The notes: generated from the letters alone by a model not told the origin. A stretch of 64,000 nucleotides of DNA from Pseudooceanicola aestuarii (GCF_010614805.1 NZ_JAAFZC010000001.1:1714001-1778000), one strand, 5' to 3'; counted from the first letter of the stretch, positions 54,542-63,627 are shown. Translations and numbers: made by a program.

Positions 54542-54572
54542 CAGGCGAGGGAAACTATGCTGTACTCGCCTG
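54542..54572 (+). promoter_or_regulatory. Perfect stem-loop upstream of the YdcH-like gene
   Basis: CAGGCGAG (54542-54549) and CTCGCCTG (54565-54572) form an 8-base perfect stem with a 15-base loop, ending 27 bases before the start codon. It may terminate the upstream methyltransferase transcript or regulate the small gene. Confidence 0.5.
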
Positions 54573-54599
54573 ATAAGCGTAAACCGAGAGGAGTAGACC

Positions 54600-54770
54600 A
54601 TGAGCTTGAGTTCCCACCTGGAAGAACTGAAGAAGAAACACCAATCCCTCTCCACTGCCGTGGAATCCGCCCAGCGATCGCCCAGCACCTCGGACGCCGA
54701 AATCCGCGAGATGAAGAAGCAGAAGCTTCAGATCAAGGAGAAGATCGTCCGCCTCGATACCTCCATGTGA
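54600..54770 (+). CDS. YdcH/DUF465-family small protein
   Basis: The 56-residue product begins MSLSSHLEELKKKHQSLSTA and has a helical, charged sequence with the DUF465 pattern (DAEIREMKKQKLQIKEKI, ending RLDTSM). Such proteins form a short antiparallel helical pair; their role is unknown. It has a strong GAGAGGAG ribosome-binding site. Confidence 0.88.
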   Translation: MSLSSHLEELKKKHQSLSTAVESAQRSPSTSDAEIREMKKQKLQIKEKIVRLDTSM

Positions 54771-54805
54771 CCGGCCGGGGCAGGGGGAATGCCCTGCCTC
54801 GTCTC

Positions 54806-55684
54806 TCAGCCCTTGTCCGTTTGCGCCCCGAAGGACGCGCGTGCCGCAAGGGCCGCGCCGCCAGCGATCAGGCAGGCGGCGCCCATCAAGGTCCAGGTGG
54901 CCGGGGCCAGCCCGGCAACGATCAGCACCAGCGTGGACAGCAGCGGCGCAGCATAGGAAGCTACGCCCAGAAGTTGGATATCGCCGCGCTTCACGCCGAT
55001 ATCCCACGTGTAGAATGCCAGTCCGACCGGCCCCAGCCCCAACCCCAGGATGGACATCCATCCCAGTGTGGCTTGGGGCCAGCGTGTTTCCTCCAACCCC
55101 ATATGCAACAGTGCGGAGAGAACCGCGGCAATCAGGCAGAACAGGGTCACGGCGGCTGTCGGAACCGTGCCAAAACGGCGGGACAGGACAGAGTAGCTGG
55201 ACCAGGTCAGGGCGCAGGCCAAGGCCAGCGCATAGCCGGGAAAATGCTCCGGCGCGAAGCCGTTGCCGCCGCCGCTGATGATCAACGCCGCCCCGGCAAA
55301 GCCGATGGCCCCGCCGATGATATGACCCGCCCGCAATCGTTCTCCGGGCAGCAGCCCGGACAACAGCACGATCAGCAGGGGCCAGAGATAGGCGATCAGC
55401 CCGGCCTGCGCTGCGGGCGCGGCGCGCAGGGCGGCAAAATACAGGGCGTGATAGCCGAACAATCCGATCACCCCCAGGGCATAAGCCGCCGCGGGCACAT
55501 GCCGCAGCGCGCCCCATTGCCCGGTCACCCCGCACCAGATCAGCCCCAGCCCGCCACCAATGGCAAAGCACATGGCGTTCAGTTGAAGGGGCGGCACCGG
55601 CACGCTGCCCACGGTGAGCAACGCCAGAAGCGCCCAAAGAAGAATGGCCGTAAAGCCGATGATCGTCGCCTGACGCTGTCTCAT
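54806..55684 (-). CDS. EamA/DMT-family transporter
   Basis: The 292-residue protein has ten predicted helices in two EamA repeats (first about 8-130, second about 145-285; for example LALACALTWSSYSVLSRRFG and GLGPVGLAFYTWDIGVKRGDIQLLG in part). The family exports metabolites such as amino acids or imports/exports drugs; the YddG-like sequence suggests aromatic amino acid or related efflux, but this is uncertain. The ATG at 55684 is used, as the frame upstream begins only with TTG. It is divergent from the glycan operon. Confidence 0.85.
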   Translation of the reverse strand: MRQRQATIIGFTAILLWALLALLTVGSVPVPPLQLNAMCFAIGGGLGLIWCGVTGQWGALRHVPAAAYALGVIGLFGYHALYFAALRAAPAAQAGLIAYLWPLLIVLLSGLLPGERLRAGHIIGGAIGFAGAALIISGGGNGFAPEHFPGYALALACALTWSSYSVLSRRFGTVPTAAVTLFCLIAAVLSALLHMGLEETRWPQATLGWMSILGLGLGPVGLAFYTWDIGVKRGDIQLLGVASYAAPLLSTLVLIVAGLAPATWTLMGAACLIAGGAALAARASFGAQTDKG

Positions 55685-55742
55685 CAGGCTGATGTGGCGC
55701 AAACGCGACAGGGGGTCAACTGGGCCACCGCTCGGCTTCGTC

Positions 55743-55810
55743 CTCCCTCCGGGGGGAGTGAATTCCGTGCTCGCGACGGTCCGCCCTGACGGACAGGCCC
55801 GCCTTCGGGC
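55743..55810 (+). promoter_or_regulatory. Three tandem stem-loops in the leader of the glycan operon
   Basis: Between the divergent EamA gene and the first glycan gene lie CTCCC/GGGAG (55743-55758), GTCCG/CGGAC (55779-55794, 6-base loop) and GCCCG/CGGGC (55797-55810, 4-base loop). The leader is about 165 bases. No ops/JUMPstart-like element is visible. The stem-loops could control transcription into the long operon. Confidence 0.45.
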
Positions 55811-55848
55811 TATCCCGGTGTTCCCCTGTTTACGAGTGATCCTTTGTC

Positions 55849-56577
55849 ATGACCCATGTCCTTCCCGAAGGGCCGCCTCGTCGCGGCCTGAGAACTAAAA
55901 TTCGTCACAAGCTATATCGATTTACCTGTATCAAGGGGAAGCTCTCCACCCGGAACCTTGACCGGCTGTGCCGCGACTACGCCACGACGGAGCCGACGCT
56001 GGTCATCCATTCCGAAGATGTCGACTACGCCCCCCATTTTCCGAATGCCCATACGGTGACCAAGCGGCGCGACGTCGCCGCCGATCTACATGTGGACCCG
56101 CACTACATCGGGTTGGAAGCCATTCCCGATGCCAGCTATCCGTTGGTCCTGTGCACCGGCCTGCTGGAACATGTGCCCGATCCGGCCCGCCTGATTGGGC
56201 AGATGCAGCGGATCCTGGCGCCGGGCGGACGTTTGGTGATTTCAGCCAGCGCGGTGTTTTCCTTTCACGAATCTCCCGACAATTTCTTCCATTTCACACC
56301 CCATGGTTTTCGCCATCTGTTCCGCGACTGGAGCCGGATGGAGATGCTGCGCGGGTCCAGCCAGCCGTTCGAGACGATCGGCATCCTGCTGCAACGTATC
56401 CTGCTGCAATGCGAGGTCTTCCCCCCCTTGAGGCCGCTCATCGAACTGCTGGCGCGGACTATCCGAATTCTGGATATTTTCGTTTACCGTCAATTTGATA
56501 CGGTTCAGTTTTCCGACGCGCGCAGCATGACGGACACGATGCTGCCGTCCAACATCCAGGCCTGCGTGGTGAAATGA
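55849..56577 (+). CDS. Methyltransferase-like protein with degenerate SAM motif I
   Basis: The 242-residue protein has the late motifs of a class I SAM methyltransferase (LCTGLLEHVPDPARLI; MQRILAPGGRLVISASA) and the HESPDNFFHFTPHGF region seen in some glycan-locus methyltransferases. Motif I, normally DxGxGxG, reads TLVIHSEDVDY and has lost its glycines, so SAM binding is doubtful. It could methylate a sugar or have become non-catalytic. It is the first of eight genes joined by 4-base overlaps; no clear ribosome-binding site precedes its ATG. Confidence 0.72.
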   Translation: MTHVLPEGPPRRGLRTKIRHKLYRFTCIKGKLSTRNLDRLCRDYATTEPTLVIHSEDVDYAPHFPNAHTVTKRRDVAADLHVDPHYIGLEAIPDASYPLVLCTGLLEHVPDPARLIGQMQRILAPGGRLVISASAVFSFHESPDNFFHFTPHGFRHLFRDWSRMEMLRGSSQPFETIGILLQRILLQCEVFPPLRPLIELLARTIRILDIFVYRQFDTVQFSDARSMTDTMLPSNIQACVVK

Positions 56578-57836
56578 CCGCAGGTTCGGCGACATATGAA
56601 AAGCGCACAGCGCGACGGGCATTGATGGCCGGGCTGTCGTGGCACCTGGGTTTGACCCTGCTGCGGCGTGGCGCAGGGTTCGCTGCCATGCTGGTGGTCG
56701 TACGTGCATTGGATCGCAGCCAATACGGCCATTATCAATTCGTCTTTACCATTCTCGGCCTGGCCGGGATTACGGCGCTTTCAGGCATGAAGGCGGCGGT
56801 GACCCAATCGGTTGCGCGCGGCCATCCCGCCACCTACCGACAGGCGGCGCGTTTGTCATTTATGGCCTCGACACTTGGCGGCGCGGCGGTGGCCGGCTAC
56901 GGCCTGTTTGTCTGGCATCACGGCAACGCGGAGCTGGCGCTGGCATTGGTTCTGGCCGGGATGCTGTTTCCCACGGCGCGTGGTTTTCTGACCTGGCAGG
57001 CCTTTTTGTTGGGACAGAGAGAATTCGCCCGGTCCGCCAGGGTGCAGGGGAGTGCCGCATTGCTCTCCGCTTTGCTGCTTGTCAGCGCGGTTGGGATCTG
57101 GCCGGGGCAACTGGTTCCGGCGGCGCTCGTCTTTCTGTCGGTTCAGTCGGTGCAGAACATTCTGATGCATCGCCGGATCCTGCGCCTGCTGCCCTCCGAA
57201 ACCCATGCGGAGCAGGGCGCCTTGCGCTACGGTGTACGGTCGACATTGTACGATGTGGCAAATGTGGTCGGCAACGGAGCAGACCGGATTCTCCTTTTTG
57301 CCACCCTCTCTCCCGAGAGCCTGGCCGGATACGCCGTGGCTACCCGCTTGCCGGAGCTGGCGAAGGATCTGATCCAGGGGCTGCGCAACGTTCTTGTCCC
57401 TGATCTGGCGAAACGGGCGCGCCCGTCGCCCACCCTGCACCGACAGCTGAACCGGTTGGTTCTTGGGTTGGCGGGGGGCATGGTCGCCGTGGCGGTGGCA
57501 GTGGTGCCATGGCTGCTTCCGCTGGTCTTTACGGCCGGCTATGCGGACATGGTCCTGGCCAGTCAATTGTTGATTTTATCTGTCGCCGCAGGGGCTTATG
57601 CAACTGTCAAATCCGCGATAATTTTCTCGCGACTGGATGAGCACGGCGTGCGCGCGGTCCAGCTGTGGCCGAACCTGGCCCGTATCCTGGCGGCGATCGC
57701 ACTGATCCCGCCCTTCGGGATCATGGGAGCCGTGGCGGCGACTTTGCTCTATCGCGTGATGCTGAGCGTGGCAGTGCATCTGCATATGCGGCGCGACCTG
57801 CGACCTGGCCATTCCGAAGCAGGGGCATTCTCATGA
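56574..57836 (+). CDS. Wzx-like oligosaccharide flippase
   Basis: The 420-residue integral membrane protein has about 12 helices and the polysaccharide-biosynthesis flippase pattern: N-terminal SWHLGLTLLRRGAGFAAMLVVVRALDRSQYGHYQF in part, an internal RILLFATLSPESLAGYAVATRLPELA, and the C-terminal IPPFGIMGAVAATLLYRV. Such proteins move lipid-linked glycans across the inner membrane. It overlaps the methyltransferase-like gene and the GMC oxidoreductase gene by 4 bases each. No wzy polymerase or wzc is visible in the window. Confidence 0.87.
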   Translation: MTAGSATYEKRTARRALMAGLSWHLGLTLLRRGAGFAAMLVVVRALDRSQYGHYQFVFTILGLAGITALSGMKAAVTQSVARGHPATYRQAARLSFMASTLGGAAVAGYGLFVWHHGNAELALALVLAGMLFPTARGFLTWQAFLLGQREFARSARVQGSAALLSALLLVSAVGIWPGQLVPAALVFLSVQSVQNILMHRRILRLLPSETHAEQGALRYGVRSTLYDVANVVGNGADRILLFATLSPESLAGYAVATRLPELAKDLIQGLRNVLVPDLAKRARPSPTLHRQLNRLVLGLAGGMVAVAVAVVPWLLPLVFTAGYADMVLASQLLILSVAAGAYATVKSAIIFSRLDEHGVRAVQLWPNLARILAAIALIPPFGIMGAVAATLLYRVMLSVAVHLHMRRDLRPGHSEAGAFS

Positions 57837-59389
57837 ACGCGCATCAGCCCATCGCGTTGCGTGATTGGCCTGCCGGGCAGCCGCTGACGGCCGAAATCTG
57901 CGTGATCGGATCCGGGCCAGCGGGCGGCATTCTGGCGGCAGAACTTGCCCGGGGTGGTTGCGACGTCCTGCTGGTAGAGGCCGGTGCAACGGAACGCGGC
58001 CTGCCCGGTGTCCTGCCTGAGCTGACCGCCGTGCAAGGCCGGCCCGCCATGGGCCCCGCGCTGGCGCGCCAGGTGGGAGGAGGTTCCAACTTCTGGGCGG
58101 GGCGGGTAACCCCTTTGGATCCCGTGGATTTCGCCCCGCGCGACTGGGTCGATATCCCGGGCTGGCCTTTGGCCCATGCCGATCTCGCGCCTTATGTGCA
58201 ACGCAGCCTGGCGCTTCTGTCTCTGCCGGATCCCGCGAAATTGGTCGCCGTCGGTTCTGCCGGAGCCTTCGGTTCGGCGCTGGAGCAGGGCGACGTGATC
58301 GCGAAAACCGCCCTGTGGTCAGATCCGCCCTTTCGCGTCGCCGATTTGTTGGGGCGCGCACCGGGCCTCCGCATTGTGACCGAGGCGGAGGTCACCGCGC
58401 TGCACAGCGATGGGGGGCAAGTGATAGCGGCGCGGCTGTTGGGCCTGGGCGGCCGCCAGGTCGACGTTCGGGCGCGCAGCTTTGTTCTGGCTGCCGGCGG
58501 GTTGGAAGTGCCACGCCTTCTTTTGAATTCGACAGATGAGATGCCGGAGGGGCTGGGCAACGGGTATGACCAGGTCGGTCGCTACCTCTCCACACATCCA
58601 AAGGCCAACCTGGCGGTTCTGCGCCTGCGACGGGCAATGGCGCCCCGACATGCCTTGTACCTGGATTGCCGCGATGGCGGTCAGTCGTGCCGTATGTCCC
58701 TGACGTTGCCTGAAAATGTGCAACGCGATCAGAAGCTTTTGAACCATTCGGCGCAATTTTCGGTATTCTCAGAATTTCAGGCAAGCCGCCTCTTCGGGGC
58801 AGTGTCCGGGGGATGGTTGACCAGCGGGGCCGGCGCAGGTCAGGTCACGCAAAGGGCGGTCTCGGAAGCGGGGCTTTGGGCTTGGAACCGGGTCGGCCGG
58901 CTGGCCCGCTGGCAGCCACGCGCAAAGGTGCTGCGGGTTCGGGCCTTTCTGGATCAATATCCCGATCCGCAGAACCGCGTCCATCTGAGCGCGGCGCGGG
59001 ATGCGGCGGGACGCCGGGTCTGCGCTGTCCAATGGCGGTACACCCGTCGAGACCGCCAGTCTGTTGTAAAATTCCTCAACGAATTGTCGCGAGTCTGCGC
59101 CGCCAGGGGGATCGGTACCCTGCATCATGCACTGAACGTCCGGGAGGAATGGCCGCTGACGGCCCTTCATTCGCATTTCATGGGGACCACGCGTATGAGC
59201 CGCGACCCCGCAACCGGGGTGGTTGACGCGAATTGCCGGGTCCACGGAACGCGGAACCTATACGTCGCGGGCCCGTCGGTCTTCTCCACCTACGGCAATG
59301 CCAATCCGTTCCTGACGATTGCCGCGCTGTCGCTGCGGCTGGCGGATCACCTGCTGGCGAAATCCACCGCGAAAAGGCGGGAAATATGA
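57833..59389 (+). CDS. GMC-family FAD oxidoreductase
   Basis: The 518-residue flavoprotein has the N-terminal FAD motif CVIGSGPAGGILAAELARGG, the GGGSNFWAGR loop, and the GMC C-terminal domain with the catalytic histidine in HSHFMGTTRMS and asparagine in YGNANPFLTIAAL. GMC enzymes oxidise alcohols and sugars or glycosides. In this place it probably oxidises a hydroxyl of a sugar or lipid-linked glycan intermediate, which is inference from context. It overlaps its neighbours by 4 bases on both sides. Confidence 0.88.
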   Translation: MNAHQPIALRDWPAGQPLTAEICVIGSGPAGGILAAELARGGCDVLLVEAGATERGLPGVLPELTAVQGRPAMGPALARQVGGGSNFWAGRVTPLDPVDFAPRDWVDIPGWPLAHADLAPYVQRSLALLSLPDPAKLVAVGSAGAFGSALEQGDVIAKTALWSDPPFRVADLLGRAPGLRIVTEAEVTALHSDGGQVIAARLLGLGGRQVDVRARSFVLAAGGLEVPRLLLNSTDEMPEGLGNGYDQVGRYLSTHPKANLAVLRLRRAMAPRHALYLDCRDGGQSCRMSLTLPENVQRDQKLLNHSAQFSVFSEFQASRLFGAVSGGWLTSGAGAGQVTQRAVSEAGLWAWNRVGRLARWQPRAKVLRVRAFLDQYPDPQNRVHLSAARDAAGRRVCAVQWRYTRRDRQSVVKFLNELSRVCAARGIGTLHHALNVREEWPLTALHSHFMGTTRMSRDPATGVVDANCRVHGTRNLYVAGPSVFSTYGNANPFLTIAALSLRLADHLLAKSTAKRREI

Positions 59390-60372
59390 CTTGCAAGCCC
59401 CTGATCACAATTGGAATCACCTGCTTCAACGCGGCGGACACCATCGACCGGGCGATTGCATCCGCCCTGGCGCAGGACTGGCCCTGGATTGAGATATTGG
59501 TCGTCGATGATGCCAGTGTCGATACCTCGGCAGAGCGTATCGCGGCCTGGGCCGGCCGGGACAAGCGGCTGCGCGTGGTACGGCACGAGGTGAACCTTGG
59601 CTACCCGTCGGCATTGAACACCCTGATTTCCGCGGCCCAAGGTCAGGCCATCGCATTCTTCGACGACGACGACCACAGCGCGCCTGACCGGCTGCGTCAC
59701 CAATACGACCGGCTGACCAGCCACGAGGCCAAACATCCCGCTCAGCCGGTGCTGTGTTATGCCAATCGCCTGGTTGTGGAGGGAAGCCAGCGGGTTCTGA
59801 GTCGTGCCATCGGACGGCAGGCGCCCGAACCGCACGGCCCCGCCGTTGCCGATTTCCTGCTGCTTCAGGCCCGGGCGCGCCCCTTCACCTGGGGCCAGTT
59901 CGGCAGCTGCACATTGATGGCGCGGGTAGGGGTCTTGCGCGGGCTGGGCGGGTTCGATCCAGGGTTTCGGCGGATGGCGGAATGGGATCTGGCGATCCGC
60001 GCGGCCGCAGGGGGCGCGCATTTCATCGCCGTCGATGCGCCGTTGGTCACCCAGTACAAGACCCCGGGCGACGGGGCCGAAAAGACGGGAAATACACCGT
60101 TAAGATACGCGCTCAGGTTGCGAGAGAAACATGCGGGCATTCTGAGAGAGCGGGGGCTCTATCGCGCGGCGCGGGCCATGGCGCATGTCCGGTTCCATGC
60201 AGCGCGTGGCGCGCGTGGCCGAATGCGGGTCTTTGCCGCGCTCGCGCTGGTCCATGCCCCCCGCCAGATGGCTGCCCCGGTGCTTGGTGGCAGCCGGATC
60301 TGGCGCCGAATTCGGAACGTGATCAGTGCCGCAACTCACTTGTCCAAAACGAAAGGGGAGGGACGCGCATGA
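59386..60372 (+). CDS. Family-2 glycosyltransferase (first of three)
   Basis: The 328-residue protein has a GT-A fold: LITIGITCFNAADTIDRAI, ILVVDDASVDTS, the metal-binding AFFDDDDHSAPDRL, then an acceptor region with FDPGFRRMAEWDLAIRAA. The C-terminal part is basic and may bind membrane. It transfers a sugar from a nucleotide donor to a glycan acceptor; neither can be read from sequence. Two paralogues are encoded at 62644 and 63624. It overlaps both neighbours by 4 bases. Confidence 0.9.
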   Translation: MTCKPLITIGITCFNAADTIDRAIASALAQDWPWIEILVVDDASVDTSAERIAAWAGRDKRLRVVRHEVNLGYPSALNTLISAAQGQAIAFFDDDDHSAPDRLRHQYDRLTSHEAKHPAQPVLCYANRLVVEGSQRVLSRAIGRQAPEPHGPAVADFLLLQARARPFTWGQFGSCTLMARVGVLRGLGGFDPGFRRMAEWDLAIRAAAGGAHFIAVDAPLVTQYKTPGDGAEKTGNTPLRYALRLREKHAGILRERGLYRAARAMAHVRFHAARGARGRMRVFAALALVHAPRQMAAPVLGGSRIWRRIRNVISAATHLSKTKGEGRA

Positions 60373-61508
60373 AGGCGATCCTGCACATCGGTCAGTCCAA
60401 GACCGGGACATCCGCCTTGCAAGCCTGCCTTGCCGCGAACCGCGCATGTCTGCGTGCGCAGGGCGTCGTCTATCCAGATGCGGCGATCTGGCGGCTGCCC
60501 ACGTGTCTCCTGTCACATAATGCGTTGGGGGATGCCGTCGCTGGGCGGCAGGTCTACCCCTATCTCACGGTGGAGAAATGGGTGAGCCAGATCTCCGCGC
60601 AGTTGCGAGCCCCCGGCATGGATCGGCTGATCCTGAGCGCGGAGCATTTCTTTGGCGGTGAACCGCGTGTGTGGGACATGCAGGGGGAAGAGGCGTATTT
60701 CACCGCCTACTGCGCCAAGTTGGTCGCGTTGAAACAACTGTTGATCCGCTGCGGGTGCGACGCGGTCGAGGCAGTCGTTTACCTTCGCAACCAACAAGAC
60801 TGGCTGCGAAGTTCGATCGCGCATACAATCCGATTTCAACTGCTGCACGCCGCGTCGGACGTTTACCGCGACGATCTTCAGTATTTCACGATGGTGCGGC
60901 CTCTGTTGCGCTACGGCGCGTTGCTGGATTGCTGGGCGGAGGTCTTCGGCGCCGCGTCGATCCGCGCGATCCCCTACCACCCTACGGCGCTGGTGGGGGG
61001 GGATATTCGCCGCGACTTTGCAGAACGCGCGGGATTGCGCGGGGTGTCCTTCATCGCGGGGGGCGAGGCGAACCGCACGTTGTCGGCGGAATTTCTGGCG
61101 GTCAAGGCCATGCTGAATGGCCAGGCCCGGGCCAAGGACGCCGAACGGGTGGTCATCGCTTGTCTGGACAGCTTGTCACGGCGCCAAGGGGCAGGTCGGC
61201 GCTACCCCATGGACCCGGCGATCCTGCCTGCGCTGCGCGATCTGGCGGAGCCGGAAAATGCCCATGTCAACGCCCGCTATATGGTCCCGGGGACGCGACT
61301 GGAACTTCCAACTCTGATCCATGATCCAACGGTAACGGATGCGGAATTCGCTCGGGCGATGGCGGCCTTCAGAGAGGAGTTCGCTACGCCAAAGTACCGA
61401 TTCATGTATTTGAAAATTCGCATGAAATCCTGGTTGCGAAATCGCGCGTCCCCGGCCCATGCCGTACTTCGACAATTGGCCCTTGTCGGGCGGAGGGTAG
61501 CGGGATGA
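60369..61508 (+). CDS. Sulfotransferase-like protein
   Basis: The 379-residue protein opens with ILHIGQSKTGTSALQACL, which fits the PAPS 5'-phosphosulfate loop (K-T-G-T) of sulfotransferases, and has VVYLRNQQDWLRSSIAHTI, a likely 3'-phosphate-binding arginine/serine strand-helix. Overall similarity beyond these motifs is low, so it could be a divergent nucleotide-binding protein instead. If active, it would sulfate the glycan. It lies between two glycosyltransferase genes, overlapping both by 4 bases. Confidence 0.75.
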   Translation: MKAILHIGQSKTGTSALQACLAANRACLRAQGVVYPDAAIWRLPTCLLSHNALGDAVAGRQVYPYLTVEKWVSQISAQLRAPGMDRLILSAEHFFGGEPRVWDMQGEEAYFTAYCAKLVALKQLLIRCGCDAVEAVVYLRNQQDWLRSSIAHTIRFQLLHAASDVYRDDLQYFTMVRPLLRYGALLDCWAEVFGAASIRAIPYHPTALVGGDIRRDFAERAGLRGVSFIAGGEANRTLSAEFLAVKAMLNGQARAKDAERVVIACLDSLSRRQGAGRRYPMDPAILPALRDLAEPENAHVNARYMVPGTRLELPTLIHDPTVTDAEFARAMAAFREEFATPKYRFMYLKIRMKSWLRNRASPAHAVLRQLALVGRRVAG

Positions 61509-62647
61509 GCCTGTCAGCCATCTGTCGGGACCCGCGAAGCGTCGCGCTTTATTTTCAACGGCTTGACCGGGCCGGCGGCGGGGCGGAGCGGATGTTGTGC
61601 CAATTGGCCAACGCATTGGTGGCGCGGGGCGGGCGGGTGCATGTCGTCAGTTGGGACGCGCCGGGCGCGACGTCCTTCTATCCCTTGGGGCCGGGGGTGC
61701 GCTGGCATCGGTTAGGCTTTGCCCCCGGCTGGGCGGACAAGGCGCGGCGCCTGGGTGCGCTGTTCCGGGTGTTGCGCGACAATCGGGTCGCGACACTGGC
61801 GGGCTTTGTCATGGCGGGGGACATGACCGTCTTTGTCGCCGCACGTCGCGCCGGTGTGCGCCTGGTGGCCGCAGAGCGGAATGGGCCGACGATGTACCGA
61901 CATCTCTACAGTCCGGGGCGGCGCTGGATAAACCTGTCCCTGTTGCGGATGGCCGATCGAATTCTGGTGCAAAGTTCTGATTTCGTTGTGGGATATCCGA
62001 CTTCGCTTCGCCGAAGGATGGAGGTTCTGCCCAATCCGGTCAGGACAGCCACGCGGCTGGCCAACCCTCTGTGTCCTGGGCCGGAGGGGCGCAGGGTGGC
62101 GCTCTGTGTCGGGCGCCTGGATCCGGTGCAGAAACGGCCCGGCCTTCTGGTCGCGGCCTTCGCCCGGATCGCGCAGCGGCACCCGGATTGGGATCTTCAC
62201 CTGCTGGGATGCGGGCCGGCGCGCGCTGATCTGGCCGCCCAGATCGCGGCGGCCGGATTGCAGCGGCGCGTGCAAATACGCCCAACGACGAAACAGGTGG
62301 CCGCAGCCTATTGTGGGGCACATCTGTTCGTCCTGCCTTCCCTTTGGGAGGGGTTTCCCAACGCGATGGCGGAGGCGATGAGCCATGGCCTGCCCGCCCT
62401 GACCCTGGCCGGAGCCGAAGGCGCGGCAGCGTTGTGCCAGCGCGGCGGCGGTTGGGTGGTCGAAGGCCTGCCGGAGGTCGCCGCGCTGGCGGAGGGGCTA
62501 TCCACCGCCATGTCCGATCCGCAGGAACTGGCCCGCAGGGGCGCCGCCGCCAGCGCCGCCATGACGGACTTCGCGCCGGATGTGATTCACGACCGTTGGG
62601 GAGAAATCCTGCTGCGCTCCGACGCCGGGATGGAGGGTCGGACATGA
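61505..62647 (+). CDS. Family-4 (GT-B) glycosyltransferase
   Basis: The 380-residue protein has the GT-B pattern: LDRAGGGAERMLCQLANALVARG near the N-terminus, ALCVGRLDPVQKRPGLLVAAFA, DLHLLGCGPARADL, and the donor-binding E-x7-E region PSLWEGFPNAMAEAMSHGLP. It probably acts on a lipid-linked or growing glycan at the inner membrane face. It overlaps the sulfotransferase-like and GT2 genes by 4 bases. Confidence 0.92.
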   Translation: MSLSAICRDPRSVALYFQRLDRAGGGAERMLCQLANALVARGGRVHVVSWDAPGATSFYPLGPGVRWHRLGFAPGWADKARRLGALFRVLRDNRVATLAGFVMAGDMTVFVAARRAGVRLVAAERNGPTMYRHLYSPGRRWINLSLLRMADRILVQSSDFVVGYPTSLRRRMEVLPNPVRTATRLANPLCPGPEGRRVALCVGRLDPVQKRPGLLVAAFARIAQRHPDWDLHLLGCGPARADLAAQIAAAGLQRRVQIRPTTKQVAAAYCGAHLFVLPSLWEGFPNAMAEAMSHGLPALTLAGAEGAAALCQRGGGWVVEGLPEVAALAEGLSTAMSDPQELARRGAAASAAMTDFAPDVIHDRWGEILLRSDAGMEGRT

Positions 62648-63627
62648 GGGATGCCCCCCTGATCACCATCGGCATGACCGCCTACAATGCCAGGTTGAGC
62701 ATTCGGGCCGCGATTGCCTCTGCCCTTGGGCAGTGCTGGCAAAGGTTGGAGCTCGTGATCGTCGACGATGCCTCTACTGACGGTACCGGGGAAATTCTGA
62801 CGGCATTGGCCGAACGGGATCGCCGGATACGGGTGATCCGGTTGCAGCGGAACGGCGGAGTCGCGCGGGCGCGCAACCACATCCTGGCCGTGGCGCGCGG
62901 CAGTCATGTCGCATTTTTCGATGATGATGACGTCAGCGAACCCGACCGGATACGTGTGCAATTCCAATCGCTTTCGGTCTATGAGGCCCATCATTCCGGC
63001 GGCGCGCCGGTCCTTTGTCACACCGCACGGCGCCAGGTGTTTCGTGACGGGCGTAGCTGCGTCCTGCCCGCACTTGGCCAAAGTCAAAACGCGCCCGGAC
63101 CGTCCGGCCCGTCCGTTGCGCGGCGTATCCTCATGGGCGCGGCGGTGCCCCACGCCACCGGAACCTGCGCCACCAGCAGCCAATTCGCGCGACGAGAGAC
63201 CTATGTCCGTGCCGGTGGGTTCGATCCGGCGCTGCGGCGCAGCGAGGACACGGACCTTGCCGTGCGCTTGGCCCGCGCCGGGGCGCATTTCCTGGGTCTT
63301 CCCTCCCCCTTGGTGATCCAACAGATGTCCCCGGGGGCTGACAAGACCTTGGCGCAGGAGCATCAGGCCATGCGCAAGATATTGGCCAAGCACCGGGATT
63401 TCATCGCCGCTCATGGTGATTACGACTTCGTTTGCCGCTGGTTGGATCTCAAGTTTCGGGCTCAGGAACATGGTGCCGCGGCGCTGTTGGCCGGACTTCT
63501 ACCTCTGGCGGCCCGTCATCCATGGCGCTGTGCGCATCGTCTGCACCAGGCATTGCCGCGACGCGGCGAAAGGCGGGCCCAGGCTCGGTTTCGCCGTGCG
63601 ATCAGCCGGGCGGAGGGCGGGATATGA
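62644..63627 (+). CDS. Family-2 glycosyltransferase (second of three)
   Basis: The 327-residue GT-A protein is a paralogue of the one at 59386: LITIGMTAYNARLSIRAAI, LVIVDDASTDGTGEIL, AFFDDDDVSEPDRIRVQF and FDPALRRSEDTDLAVRLA. Conserved positions include a run of four aspartates where many GT2s have DxD. The acceptor region has diverged more than the donor region, which fits different linkages made by related donors. It overlaps both neighbours by 4 bases. Confidence 0.9.
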   Translation: MRDAPLITIGMTAYNARLSIRAAIASALGQCWQRLELVIVDDASTDGTGEILTALAERDRRIRVIRLQRNGGVARARNHILAVARGSHVAFFDDDDVSEPDRIRVQFQSLSVYEAHHSGGAPVLCHTARRQVFRDGRSCVLPALGQSQNAPGPSGPSVARRILMGAAVPHATGTCATSSQFARRETYVRAGGFDPALRRSEDTDLAVRLARAGAHFLGLPSPLVIQQMSPGADKTLAQEHQAMRKILAKHRDFIAAHGDYDFVCRWLDLKFRAQEHGAAALLAGLLPLAARHPWRCAHRLHQALPRRGERRAQARFRRAISRAEGGI

